Assembly (NCBI GenBank): GCA_040766885.1
Contig: JAXGPP010000002.1
Span: forward strand, 558,001-622,000
Length of the DNA stretch: 64,000 nucleotides
Reading direction: 5' to 3'
Source of the DNA: JAXGPP01 sp040766885
Lineage (GTDB): Bacteria; Planctomycetota; Planctomycetia; Pirellulales; Thermoguttaceae
How positions within the stretch are numbered: the first letter of the stretch is position 1; every line of letters starts with the position of its first letter. The position numbers and the translations under genes are program-made. The notes under the pieces were generated by a model. The model saw only the letters and a list, made by a program, of their open reading frames with translations, did not search any database and had not been told where the DNA came from. This document shows positions 1-8,382 of this stretch, in pieces.

Positions 1-438
1 GAAGTGCTGCATCCGCCGGCCCAGTGCATGCTGGGCGACGACAATGCGAACAGCCTGGTTCTGGCGGTGGAGTATCGTGGGCGGCGATTGCTGTTGCCGG
101 GGGATCTCTCGTCGCCGGGATTGGAGTGGCTGCTGGCGACACCGGGGCGCGATTGCGACGTGCTGGTGGCTCCGCACCACGGCAGCCGGGAGAGCGATCC
201 GCCGGGGCTGGCGGCGTGGTGCCGCCCGGAGTGGGTCGTGATCAGCGGAGGGGCGCGTTACCGGGTGGACGAGACGGCGGTGGCGTATCGGCAGCTTGGC
301 GCGCGGATACTGCATACTGCCCGGACCGGCGCGATCACAGTGCGGATGAGGGGGAGTGAGTTTGCCGTGAGCACGTACCTGGAGGGTGAAGTGGCGACAG
401 GGGCCGACCCGGCGGAGGCTGGCGTGGCAGCGCGGTGA
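1..438 (+). CDS. ComEC/Rec2-family C-terminal metallo-beta-lactamase domain (5' partial)
   Basis: The reading frame is open from base 1, so only the C-terminal part is present. ComEC/Rec2 proteins form the inner-membrane channel for DNA uptake, and their C-terminal domain has a metallo-beta-lactamase fold. Three features match that domain: DDNANSLVLAVEYRG near the start; LLLPGDLSSPGLEWLL; and the metal-site-like stretch DVLVAPHHGSRESDPPGL followed by WVVISGG. The usual DNA-uptake protein ends like this, with a late 'ILHTARTGAITVRM' strand. The last ~20 residues are a low-complexity Ala/Gly tail. No membrane segment lies within the window, so whether this is full ComEC or a stand-alone ComEC-like hydrolase cannot be decided here. 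It is followed by about 800 bases without a convincing gene. Confidence 0.8.
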   Translation, partial: EVLHPPAQCMLGDDNANSLVLAVEYRGRRLLLPGDLSSPGLEWLLATPGRDCDVLVAPHHGSRESDPPGLAAWCRPEWVVISGGARYRVDETAVAYRQLGARILHTARTGAITVRMRGSEFAVSTYLEGEVATGADPAEAGVAAR

Positions 439-1240
439 GTTGCGAGCGTGCGAAGCAGCAAGTGCCGAAGGGGCACACCCCCCGTTGATGCGCAACAATA
501 GACACGTTGTTGCTCTTGGTGGGTCGCGGGGCGCGGATGCAAGTGCAAGGGAGCAAGGGGTTTCGCACCGAGAGGCTCGGCGTAAGTTTGTACATAGTGT
601 GAGGTACGTGTTGAAGTTAGCGCACACCTCGCTTTCTGGAGGGGGTGCGGACGGGTGCGCGGCGATCGAGTTTTTGGCTTGTGAAGGGAGCATTTTGGAT
701 TGAAGCGAAACGCCCTTAGGGGTGTTTACTTTGGACTCCGTCGCGGAGCTAGTTTTTAAGTCTAAGTGGCCCATAGGTTTCGCACCTGGGTCGTAGCCGT
801 AAGTTTTCTAGTTCTTTTGGCTTCAGTGTTGAAGACTGTGGAGGGGGGAGGGGGAAGGAGTTGGGAGTCAGGAGTTAGAAGTTAGAAGTTAGGAGTTAGA
901 AGTTGGAAGTTGGAAGTTAGGAGTCTGGTGGTTTCAAGGTAGGGAATGGGCGCGAGACCGGGCGAGGGCCTTTGCGCAGGCCGGCGCGGATGCGTCGGGC
1001 GACCAATATGCGTCAGTGTACTTATATACATGACACGTGGCCTGAATGTCAACAGGAAATCTTTCCACCAAGTCAGAAGTTAGAAGTTGGAAGGCTGGGG
1101 GCAGAGCGGGGTGGCGGAGAGACATGGTTGAACTGGGCGGCAGCGACCTCCACGGCCGGCGGTGCTCTTGGAAAGTCCACTCGGATTAAGGGGGGCAAGA
1201 CAAGCCCGATGAGGATAGTCCGCCAGCATGTTACGATGTC
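439..1240. other. Long intergenic stretch without a convincing gene
   Basis: About 800 bases between the ComEC-like gene and the next plausible ORF. Open frames here have no recognisable domains, no good ribosome sites and low-complexity composition. The region contains a heptanucleotide repeat array (listed separately), a smaller copy of the same heptamer near 1076-1092, and locally AT-richer DNA around 700-830. A structured RNA cannot be excluded but I recognise none. Confidence 0.5.
857..926. repeat. Heptanucleotide tandem repeat array, consensus GRAGTTR
   Basis: Ten back-to-back 7-base units can be read in register: ggagttg, ggagtca, ggagtta, gaagtta, gaagtta, ggagtta, gaagttg, gaagttg, gaagtta, ggagtct. 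A short outlying patch with the same unit (gaagtta, gaagttg) lies at 1076-1089. The 7-base period is not a multiple of three and no gene spans it. This resembles the short tandemly repeated repetitive heptamers described in some cyanobacteria and other large bacterial genomes; its function is unknown. Confidence 0.85.
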
Positions 1241-1822
1241 ATGCTGCAGGATTCTATACGCGTGGGCCCATTTTGCGAGAAGTGCAAGACGCACATCCCG
1301 CAGTTCGCAGACCTTCCGCCGGATGTGGAACGGAGACTGCGGTCGCTTCCTACGATTGAGGCCATCCCGGAGCTGCGGGAAAAGACGGGATGCTCTCTGG
1401 GATGGGCGAAGATGTGGCTTCTCCATTCAGACGGTCCTCAGCCACGACAAGGCCAAAGCAGCGGTCCCCCATGCCCGTGTTGCGGAGAGCCGTTGCGCAC
1501 AGCAGAAGCCCAACAGTGTCTCCACTGCGGGGCCGACTGGCACGGCAGGGCGCCACCCACCGGCGTTTTTTCGGTCATCGCTACGAGACGACGCGCTTCA
1601 CGTTATACGGCACAGAGGAGACACTTCATGCGATTGATCGCACTGAGCATCGTGATACTTGCAGGCGCGGTGATGGCCAGCGCCGGGGCCATCGCTGACG
1701 CGCTACCGAGCGCTCGTCAATATAGTCAATTGCCCGTTTACGGACTGGTGTTGGTTGGGGCGGCCAGCATCCTCTTCGCGATCGAGTGGTGGTCCGGACT
1801 TTCCCGCAAACGCGCCGCTTGA
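1241..1822 (+). CDS. Hypothetical protein: two cysteine-pair zinc-ribbon segments followed by a membrane segment
   Basis: I do not recognise a named family. The first ~105 residues carry paired cysteines: FCEKCKTHI near residue 11, then CPCCGEP and CLHCGADWH around residues 78-101. This is a zinc-ribbon-like arrangement. The C-terminal ~64 residues start at an internal Met (base 1628) preceded by GGAGA at a good distance, and form a signal-like hydrophobic stretch (MRLIALSIVILAGAVMA) plus a second hydrophobic segment (YGLVLVGAASILFAIEWW). The linker between the halves (about residues 105-128, Arg/Ser/Thr rich) looks like translated non-coding sequence. The ORF may therefore be two genes, one ending near 1570 and one spanning 1628-1822, joined by loss of a stop codon. 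No strong ribosome site precedes 1241. Confidence 0.45.
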   Translation: MLQDSIRVGPFCEKCKTHIPQFADLPPDVERRLRSLPTIEAIPELREKTGCSLGWAKMWLLHSDGPQPRQGQSSGPPCPCCGEPLRTAEAQQCLHCGADWHGRAPPTGVFSVIATRRRASRYTAQRRHFMRLIALSIVILAGAVMASAGAIADALPSARQYSQLPVYGLVLVGAASILFAIEWWSGLSRKRAA

Positions 1823-1990
1823 GCGGACTGCGGCGGCGGTGTAGTTCACTTGCGGTCGAGCGTCGCGCGTGCGCCGCCGCGGCCGTTCAACGGCATTCCG
1901 TTCGCCGGACATGTATCGCGGGTTGGTATGTGACGCATTGCCGGACTCCGATGCTCGGCGGACACGTCAACAGTTGTCCCGAGGGACAGC

Positions 1991-2080
1991 ATGAGTCGGC
2001 TCGCCGTGGTAATGCAGGCGGCGAGGAGGGAGCAAGAGGCCGTGAGCGAGTTGGACCGAATCCGTTGGCGGAGCCTATGA
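1991..2080 (+). CDS. Putative tiny charged protein (29 aa)
   Basis: ATG preceded by GAGGGA six bases upstream. It encodes 29 residues, MSRLAVVMQAARREQEAVSE then a short basic end. It is rich in Arg, Glu and Ala and probably helical. Its stop codon overlaps the start of the next small ORF as ATGA, the arrangement of translationally coupled genes, which is the main reason to list it. There is no homology I can name, and it may be spurious. Confidence 0.25.
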   Translation: MSRLAVVMQAARREQEAVSELDRIRWRSL

Positions 2081-2304
2081 CGATTGCAGCGTCCGACATC
2101 GCCGTATTCTGTGCGGCACTGGCGGCGATCGCCTGGGCGTTGTACGAGGCTCAACGAAGCGATCGAGCACCGTTCTCCTGGTATCGACACGGGCTCGGCG
2201 TTGCCCGCCTGGTATCGCTAGATTTCTTTGACGCATGTCTTGTTTACATTCGCTGCGTTCAATGCGGCACAGTGACCAAACCGGTTGTATTCGAGTGTGC
2301 GTAG
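2077..2304 (+). CDS. Putative small single-pass membrane protein (75 aa)
   Basis: It starts at the ATG that overlaps the stop of the preceding 29-codon ORF (ATGA). The first ~20 residues (MTIAASDIAVFCAALAAIAW) form one hydrophobic segment, followed by a charged stretch and a short tail with two Cys (CVQC). I recognise no family. The overlap and the membrane segment support it; the lack of a clear domain and the poor surrounding coding signal argue against it. Confidence 0.3.
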   Translation: MTIAASDIAVFCAALAAIAWALYEAQRSDRAPFSWYRHGLGVARLVSLDFFDACLVYIRCVQCGTVTKPVVFECA

Positions 2305-2607
2305 CAGCCACGTGTTAACAGCGAACAAACGACAGCCGCAGGGTTCGCCTTCAGCGAATCAGCCTGATGGCTTGCCCCATCCGTTGGCGTATTGATCTGC
2401 GCTTCCAGCTCCTGTGGATATGGCGTCGCAATTGTAACCGCGGAAACAAGCCAACGTGATCGTGGCCGCTGAACGCGGCATCCATGCCGGGACGCCTCCG
2501 CCGTGGTGCAGAGGGCGACCGGGATGGTAGACTGATCTGTTGATCGAACGGTTTGCCTCGGCGTCGGCCACGCGTACCAGTTGGCTTTTGAAGGGAGCGG
2601 GTCGGAG

Positions 2608-2709
2608 TTGGCACCGATTGTCTGGCGGATCACAAAAGGCGTCTTCCTGGGCGCGGCTGCCGCGGGCGCGATGGGAGCCGTTCTGATTTCGCTGTCCCAG
2701 TGGTCGTGA
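2608..2709 (+). CDS. Putative small membrane peptide (TTG start, about 33 aa)
   Basis: The frame is open from 2536, and possible TTG starts lie at 2581 and 2608. The peptide contains one Ala/Gly-rich hydrophobic segment (GVFLGAAAAGAMGAVLISL). Its stop overlaps the next ATG as TGATG at 2707-2711, suggesting coupling. No family is recognised and the start is uncertain. Confidence 0.2.
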   Translation: MAPIVWRITKGVFLGAAAAGAMGAVLISLSQWS

Positions 2710-2855
2710 TGGCGTGTGTCGGAGCCGGACTCGTACTCCTGTATGGAGTAGTCGCAGCGCGGCGCGCGGCAGAATCAGCAGAATCAATTGGCGTTGATGG
2801 AGCCAACAGCCGGTCGCCGCAGAGTCCGCCTGCGACGAATCAGCCTGGCGGCTGA
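2709..2855 (+). CDS. Putative small single-pass membrane protein (48 aa)
   Basis: The start ATG overlaps the previous stop codon (TGATG). It encodes a hydrophobic N-terminal segment (MACVGAGLVLLYGVVAA), two Arg, and a polar Ser/Pro/Asn-rich tail. Together with the preceding ORF it forms a second coupled pair of tiny membrane peptides in this interval, parallel to the pair at 1991-2304. No homologue is known to me. Confidence 0.25.
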   Translation: MACVGAGLVLLYGVVAARRAAESAESIGVDGANSRSPQSPPATNQPGG

Positions 2856-2917
2856 CGGCTACGCCTCCCATTGCGCCGCTGGCTGCTTGACAAGGCCCCC
2901 CCTGTGGACGACGATGC

Positions 2918-3056
2918 CGTTATTGACCTCGGCATTGAAGAGGAACGGGGCGGTGCCGCTTTGCACTGTGTGAGCCGGCCAAGTCTCCGCTTTCGATGCA
3001 GATATCATCAGGTCACCGGCAACGGATTCCGTCCTGCGCCCCTGCGAAAACAACTC
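2918..3056 (+). repeat. Structured intergenic element, copy 1 (inverted-repeat stem)
   Basis: Homologous to 21034-21168 in the same strand orientation. Shared blocks are GTTATtGACC, GCATTGAAGAGGAACG, CGCTTTCgATGCA, ATATC, GGTcACC and a GCGAAA end. The first and third blocks form a stem, GCATTGAA with TTCGATGC (one G-U pair), enclosing roughly 50 less conserved bases. It ends about 50 bases before the Gfo/Idh start, so it would lie in that gene's leader if transcribed. It could be a structured RNA leader or a degenerate mobile repeat. Confidence 0.5.
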
Positions 3057-3103
3057 GGATCGTCCCGCCCTCCTTGCCTGCCAATCCTCACAGGAGAAGA
3101 ACC

Positions 3104-4417
3104 ATGCCAGACAAGTCGCCCTTCTCGCGTCGCCGGTTTCTCAAAACGGCGGCCGCAGCCAGCGCGCTGACCGCCGTGCCGTATTTCGTCCCCGCTACCG
3201 TGCTGGGCAAAAACGGCGCGGTCCCGCCGAGCGAAAAGATCATCGTCGGCGGCATCGGCATCCGCGGTCGCGGCATGCACGATCTCCAGTGGATCATCGG
3301 CCACGACGACGTACAGTTCGTCGCTATCTGCGACCTGCAGAAGAAACAGCGGTTGGCGGTCAAGCAGTTCGTCGACGATCGCTATGGCTCGACCGACTGC
3401 GCCATGTACCCGGAGATCAACGGCTTCCTCGCCGAGCGGACCGATATCGACGCGGTGCTGATCGCTACGGGCGATCGCTGGCACGCGCTGGCCTCGATCC
3501 TTGCCATGCGGGCCGGGAAGGACGTCTACACCGAGAAGCCCTCGTGCATGACGATTGCCGAGGGGCGCGCGGTGGTCGAGACGGCGCGCCGCTACGGCCG
3601 CGTCTACCAGACCGGCACGCAGCGGCTGAGCGAGCCGAACCACGTGTTCTGCATCGAGATGGCCCGCACCGGGCGACTGGGCAAGATCCACACCGCCTAT
3701 GCCCACATCGCCCCTTGGGATGCGGCCGAGATGCGCCACGACTGGCTGCCGGCCGTCGACCAGCCGTCCAAGGATGAAGTCGATTGGGACGCCTGGCTCG
3801 GCCCGTGCCCCTGGCGGCCGTACAACCCGGCCTATGTATCCGGCGGATGGCGCGGTCATTATGACTTCCATACCAGTTGCATCGGAGAGTGGGGCGCGCA
3901 CACGTTCGCCCAGGCCCAGGCCGGCCTCGATTGCGGCGAGTCGTCGCCGGTTGAATATGAATACGTGGCCAATGACAGCGGCGACGGGATGGTCACCCAC
4001 TTCCCCAGCGGCGTGCGGATGATCCTCTCGCGCGGCAACAAGCACTGGCACGGCTCCTGCGGCGAGCGGTTCGACGGCAGCGAAGGCTGGGCCGCGGCCG
4101 CCGACGGCTACGCGCAGCCCGACGTCTCGTCGCCCTCCATGCTCGGCGAGTACAGCCGCGTGATCAGCGAGTATGTCGCCCGTACGGGCCGATCGCTCGA
4201 CCACATGCAGAACTTCCTGGATTGCGTGCGAAGCCGCGAACGCACGGTGGCCAACCCGGAGGTCATGCACCACTCAATGACGACGGTGCATGCCGCCAAC
4301 ATCTGCATGTGGCTCAAGCGAAGCCTCAAGTTCGACCCCGTCAAGGAGGAGTTCGTGGGCGACGAGGAGGCCAATCGCCTCCGCTCGCGAGCGATGCGGG
4401 AACCGTATGTCTACTGA
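3104..4417 (+). CDS. Gfo/Idh/MocA family oxidoreductase, Tat-exported
   Basis: NAD(P)-dependent sugar or polyol dehydrogenase family, 437 residues. The N-terminus SRRRFLKTAAAASALTAVP is a twin-arginine signal, so the enzyme is probably folded with its cofactor in the cytosol and exported, as is common for planctomycete members. The Rossmann fold follows (KIIVGGIGIRGRGMHDL near residues 43-60; the usual G-x-G-x-x-G is recognisable). EKPSCMTIAEGRAVVE (about residues 145-160) is the family 'EKP' motif, with the Lys that contacts cofactor and substrate. The C-terminal half contains GEWGAHTFAQAQ and HMQNFLDCVRSRERTVANPE, also typical. The start is set by AGGAGAAG seven bases upstream; the frame is open further upstream but without signals. 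The substrate is unknown. A HEAT-repeat gene follows 67 bases downstream. Confidence 0.9.
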   Translation: MPDKSPFSRRRFLKTAAAASALTAVPYFVPATVLGKNGAVPPSEKIIVGGIGIRGRGMHDLQWIIGHDDVQFVAICDLQKKQRLAVKQFVDDRYGSTDCAMYPEINGFLAERTDIDAVLIATGDRWHALASILAMRAGKDVYTEKPSCMTIAEGRAVVETARRYGRVYQTGTQRLSEPNHVFCIEMARTGRLGKIHTAYAHIAPWDAAEMRHDWLPAVDQPSKDEVDWDAWLGPCPWRPYNPAYVSGGWRGHYDFHTSCIGEWGAHTFAQAQAGLDCGESSPVEYEYVANDSGDGMVTHFPSGVRMILSRGNKHWHGSCGERFDGSEGWAAAADGYAQPDVSSPSMLGEYSRVISEYVARTGRSLDHMQNFLDCVRSRERTVANPEVMHHSMTTVHAANICMWLKRSLKFDPVKEEFVGDEEANRLRSRAMREPYVY

Positions 4418-4484
4418 TCGTCGACTTGAACGCTGCTGGTCCTGCCCCTGTATCCTGACTCACCACCAACGGGAATTCGCCACC

Positions 4485-6590
4485 ATGTGGAAGAACCATA
4501 AATACCTGATCCTGGCCGCGGCCCTGCTGGCCGTTGCCGCCTCGCGCTCACTGGCCCAGGAAGCCGAACCGCTCGCCGTGCTTCGTTCGGAGGCCAGCCT
4601 CGAACAGAAATCGGCCGCCTGCCGGCAACTGGCCCGCGTCGGCACCAAGGAAGCGGTCCCCGTGCTGGCCGCGCTGCTGGGCGACGAAGAGATGTCGCAT
4701 ATGGCCCGCTATGCCCTGGAGACCATCCCCGACCCGTCGGCCGACGAGGCCCTGCGCGACGCCCTCGGCAAGGTCCCGGCCCGGCAGCGGCTGGGCGTGA
4801 TCGGCAGTCTCGGCGTCCGGCGCGATGCCAAGGCGGTTGAACCCCTGGCCGGGCTGCTCAAGCAGGCCGATACGGCCGGGGCCGCGGCCCGCGCGCTGGG
4901 CAATATCGGCACCCCGGCCGCCGCCAAAGCGCTTCAGGACGCACTGCCGGGGGCATCGGCCGCCGACCGATTGGCCATCTGCGAAGGCCTTTTCCGCTGC
5001 GCGGAGAAACTGGCGGCGGAAGGCGAAAGCGAGGCTTCGCAGGCGATCTACGATCACCTGCGCGGCTTGGCCGACGCTCCGCACCAGGTCCGCGCGGCGG
5101 CCCTTCGCGGCGCGGCCCTCGCCCGCGGAAAAGAGGGCATTCCGCTCGTGCTTGAGGCGATCCGCGGTGCGGACTACGCCCTGGCGGCCGCCGCCGTTCG
5201 CACGGCGATGGAAATGCCCGGTGCGGAGATCACCGACGCCCTGGCGGCTGAACTGCCCAAGGCGCCCGCCGAGCGGCAGGGCCTACTGATCCTGGCATTG
5301 GCCGACCGCGGCGACCCCCGCGTATTGCCGGCCGTGCTCCAGGCCGCCCAAAGCGGCGACGGCCCGCTTCGCATCCTTGCGTTCCGCGCCCTGAAGCGCG
5401 TTGGCGATGCCTCGTGTGTCCCCGCGCTGCTGGATGCGGCGGCGAAAGGAAGCGATGACGTGTCGCAAGCCGCCATCGAAACGCTCGCGAGCCTGCAGGA
5501 CAAGTCGGTCGACGAGCAGATGACGGCGCGGCTGTCGGAGGCCCAGGGGAAGATGCGCATGGTGCTCATCGACCTGGCCGGCCGCCGGCGCTCGGCCGCC
5601 GCCGCCCCCGCGCTGTGGCGGGCCGCCGACGACGCCGACCCGGCTGTCCGCGCCGCCGCCCTGGCTAGCCTGGGCGCCGTGGGCCAGGCCGCCGATCTGC
5701 CGAAGCTGATCGCACGGCTTCGGGCCACACGCAACGAGCAGGAGGCCGCCGCTTTGGACAAAGCCCTGCGCGAGGTCGCCGCGCGTGCGGAGGATCGCGA
5801 AGCCGCCGCCGCACAGCTTGCCGCCGCGCTTTCGGCCGCCGATGGTCCCGTGGCGGCCAGGATTCTCCAGACGCTCAGCGCCGTCGGCGGAACGACCGCG
5901 CTGGAAGCGGTCGCCGTGGCCGCCCGCTCCAGCAATGCGGAACTTCGCGACGCCGCCTACCGCGTGCTGGGTGAGTGGAAGTCGGTCGACGCCGCACCCG
6001 TCCTGCTCGAACTTCACAACAAGGTGACGGATGATCGCCTGAAGGTCCGCGCCATCCGGGCGTACATCCGCATCGCCCGGCAGTTCGACATGCCCGCCGA
6101 CCAACGGGCGGCCATGTGCCGCACGGCCCTGGAGACCGCCCGTCGCGACGAGGACAAGCGCCTGGTGCTGGAAGTCCTGCTTCGCTATCCCAGCGAAGAG
6201 ATGCAGGCGATCGCCATGGAGGCCGCCAAGGTCCCGGCCCTCAAGGAACAGGCATTGCTCGTGGTCATGGGCATGGCCAGCAAGGGCATCAACCGCGCCG
6301 AGCTTGGCAGGGCATTGGCACAGGCCGGCCAGACGCCGGTCAACCTCGAGATCGTCAAGGCCGAGTACGGGGCCGGCGCGAAGGTCAAGGACGTTACGGC
6401 GGTCCTCCGCAAGTACGCCAAGAACTATCGCATCATCTTCCTGCCCAGCTCGAGTTACATCGAGAGTTTCGGCGGCGATCCGGCCCAAGGGATCGTCAAG
6501 GAGTTGAGGATCCGGTACCGCATCGATGGGAAGGAAGGCGAGGTTGCACTCGCCGAGAACGCCATGATCATCCTGCCGATACCGAAGTAG
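4485..6590 (+). CDS. Secreted HEAT-repeat protein with C-terminal DUF3395-like beta domain
   Basis: 701 residues with a signal peptide (MWKNHKYLILAAALLAVAAS, cleavage near SLAQ-EA). Residues ~25-590 are tandem helical HEAT/PBS-lyase-type repeats, visible as recurring units such as AVPVLAALLGDEEMSHMARY, AVEPLAGLLKQ, VLPAVLQAAQSGDGPLRILA and ALWRAADDADPAVRAAALA. Such solenoids are protein-binding scaffolds. The last ~90 residues (VNLEIVKAEYGAGAKVKDVT through FGGDPAQGIVKELRIRYRI to an ILPIPK end) resemble the DUF3395-like domain often found at the end of planctomycete secreted proteins; this is a pattern match, not a search. It follows the Gfo/Idh gene closely and probably shares its transcript. 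The C-terminal domain may bind the sugar-processing partner, but that is inference. Confidence 0.8.
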   Translation: MWKNHKYLILAAALLAVAASRSLAQEAEPLAVLRSEASLEQKSAACRQLARVGTKEAVPVLAALLGDEEMSHMARYALETIPDPSADEALRDALGKVPARQRLGVIGSLGVRRDAKAVEPLAGLLKQADTAGAAARALGNIGTPAAAKALQDALPGASAADRLAICEGLFRCAEKLAAEGESEASQAIYDHLRGLADAPHQVRAAALRGAALARGKEGIPLVLEAIRGADYALAAAAVRTAMEMPGAEITDALAAELPKAPAERQGLLILALADRGDPRVLPAVLQAAQSGDGPLRILAFRALKRVGDASCVPALLDAAAKGSDDVSQAAIETLASLQDKSVDEQMTARLSEAQGKMRMVLIDLAGRRRSAAAAPALWRAADDADPAVRAAALASLGAVGQAADLPKLIARLRATRNEQEAAALDKALREVAARAEDREAAAAQLAAALSAADGPVAARILQTLSAVGGTTALEAVAVAARSSNAELRDAAYRVLGEWKSVDAAPVLLELHNKVTDDRLKVRAIRAYIRIARQFDMPADQRAAMCRTALETARRDEDKRLVLEVLLRYPSEEMQAIAMEAAKVPALKEQALLVVMGMASKGINRAELGRALAQAGQTPVNLEIVKAEYGAGAKVKDVTAVLRKYAKNYRIIFLPSSSYIESFGGDPAQGIVKELRIRYRIDGKEGEVALAENAMIILPIPK

Positions 6591-6838
6591 GAGGATCTTC
6601 CGGCGAGTGGCAGATTGTTTCCAGCCAGCCTTGATCCATGCGGCGACTCGACGGCGCGACCGATCAGTGAGCCCGGCTGGTACTCAGATCGATGAAAGAG
6701 AGCCCGCGCCGGCCACTGCGATCGGAGCAGTGGCCGGCGCTCGCTCGAATGCACCCCGGCGGCGCAGCACCGTTGCACTCCCGAATCCGCGGCAACCACC
6801 AGGCTCCCTCGAGTCCACTCGCGCTGTTGCTGCGCAGA

Positions 6839-8269
6839 ATGGCCCTGTTCATCTTTGCCGGCGGGGCGGCCATTCTTGCGTTAGAACCTGCCTGCTCCGC
6901 AGAAACGCAGGCAGTCCAGCGGAGGCCAAATGTCGTCCTGATCCTGGCCGACGATCTCGGCTGGACCGACCTGGCCTGCTACGGAAGCGATTTCTACGAT
7001 ACGCCCCATCTCGACCGCCTGGCCAGTGAGGGGATGCGGTTCACGCAGAACTACTCGGCCTGCACTGTGTGCTCGCCAACTCGGGCCGCGCTCTTGACCA
7101 GCAAGTATCCGGCGCGGCTACATATCACCGATTGGATCCCGGGCATGATGCCGGAAAACCCGAAGCTGCTGGCGCCCGACTGGAGAAAATACCTCCCTGT
7201 GGAGGAATCGACGATCGCCGAGGCCTTTCGCGCTGCCGGCTACGCGACTGCCAGCATCGGCAAGTGGCATCTCGGCGACGCACCGTACTGGCCGGAGCAC
7301 CACGGCTTCGACCTGAACGTGGCAGGGACGTCGGCCGCTGCTCCGACCAGCTATTTCGCGCCTTGGAAGATTCCCACGATCGCCGAAGGCGATCCAGGCG
7401 AGTACCTCACCGACCGCCTGGGCGAAGAAGCGGTGAAGTTCATCGAAAGCACAAAGCACCGTCCGTTCTTCCTCTACCTGCCGCACTTCGCGGTGCACCT
7501 GCCGGTCCAAGGCCGGCCAGATCTTGTGGAGAAGTATCGGCGTAAGCTCCGGCCGGGATTGGCGCAGACGAACGTCGAATACGCCGCCATGGTGGAGAGC
7601 ATGGACGCGACGGTCGGCCGCATCCGCGCCAAGCTCGACGAACTCAAGCTCGCCGATCACACCGTCATCGTCTTCACTTCCGACAACGGCGGCCGCATTC
7701 CCACCACCTCCAACAAGCCGCTTCGCTACGGCAAGGCGTCGGCCTATGAAGGGGGCGTACGCGTGCCGCTGATTGTCTACTGGCCCGGCGTGACCCAGCC
7801 GGGTAGCGTCTCGCACTGGCCGGCCATCACGATGGATATTGCGGTGACGCTGCGGGAGATGTGCCAGTTGCCCCCGGCTGCGGAAAGCGACGGAGTGAGC
7901 CTCGTCCCGGTGCTATGCCAGTCGGGCAGTCCCGAGCGGAGGGCGATCTTCTGGCACTACCCGCACCACCAGTGGTATCAGCTCGGCGGCACAGCACCGT
8001 ATGGCGCGATACGCATGGGCGACTTCAAGCTGATCGAGTTCTATAACGACAACCGCGTCGAGCTGTACAACGTTCGCGACGATGTCGGCGAGGAGCACGA
8101 CCTGGTGACGGTGATGCCCGAGAAAGCCAACGAGCTGCGCGCTCGATTGCATGCCTGGCGCATGGAGGTCGGCGCACAAATGCCCACACCCAACCCCGAC
8201 TACGATCCGTCCAAACCCGAGGCATTGCCTCGGCCGCGCCCGGGCCGGCAACGAGGAACAGGGCGTTAA
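6839..8269 (+). CDS. Secreted sulfatase (formylglycine-dependent, type I)
   Basis: Arylsulfatase-type hydrolase that removes sulfate esters, probably from polysaccharides. From the Met at 6839 it has 476 residues. The metal-binding start VVLILADDLGWTDLACYGS (two Asp) and the active-site signature CSPTRAALLTSKYPAR (Cys78) fit the C-x-P-S/T-R motif that is converted to formylglycine. Later motifs IGKWHLG, HFAVHLPVQ and VIVFTSDNGG are the conserved Lys/His and Asp-Asn metal-site blocks. The start is uncertain: the frame is open to 6692 and none of the candidate starts has a clear ribosome site; 6839 gives a hydrophobic leader ending in ACSA-ET. Maturation requires a formylglycine-generating enzyme, which is not in this window. 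Confidence 0.9.
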   Translation: MALFIFAGGAAILALEPACSAETQAVQRRPNVVLILADDLGWTDLACYGSDFYDTPHLDRLASEGMRFTQNYSACTVCSPTRAALLTSKYPARLHITDWIPGMMPENPKLLAPDWRKYLPVEESTIAEAFRAAGYATASIGKWHLGDAPYWPEHHGFDLNVAGTSAAAPTSYFAPWKIPTIAEGDPGEYLTDRLGEEAVKFIESTKHRPFFLYLPHFAVHLPVQGRPDLVEKYRRKLRPGLAQTNVEYAAMVESMDATVGRIRAKLDELKLADHTVIVFTSDNGGRIPTTSNKPLRYGKASAYEGGVRVPLIVYWPGVTQPGSVSHWPAITMDIAVTLREMCQLPPAAESDGVSLVPVLCQSGSPERRAIFWHYPHHQWYQLGGTAPYGAIRMGDFKLIEFYNDNRVELYNVRDDVGEEHDLVTVMPEKANELRARLHAWRMEVGAQMPTPNPDYDPSKPEALPRPRPGRQRGTGR

Positions 8270-8382
8270 TCACGGCTCGACGAAGGACTGCCGTTCGGTC
8301 TATATTCTGTGCGTTGGACTTTCGATTCGTCCGGCCTGCTAACCGTCTGATGGGAAGCACGTCCAGTAGCTCAAGGTGAACC

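Noticed and set aside
857..926. CRISPR array
   Set aside because: Units are 7 bases with no spacers, and no cas genes are nearby. This is a simple tandem repeat.
439..1240. Known structured RNA (RNase P, tmRNA, 6S) in the long gap
   Set aside because: I could not find the conserved cores of these RNAs. The region is left as unexplained intergenic DNA.
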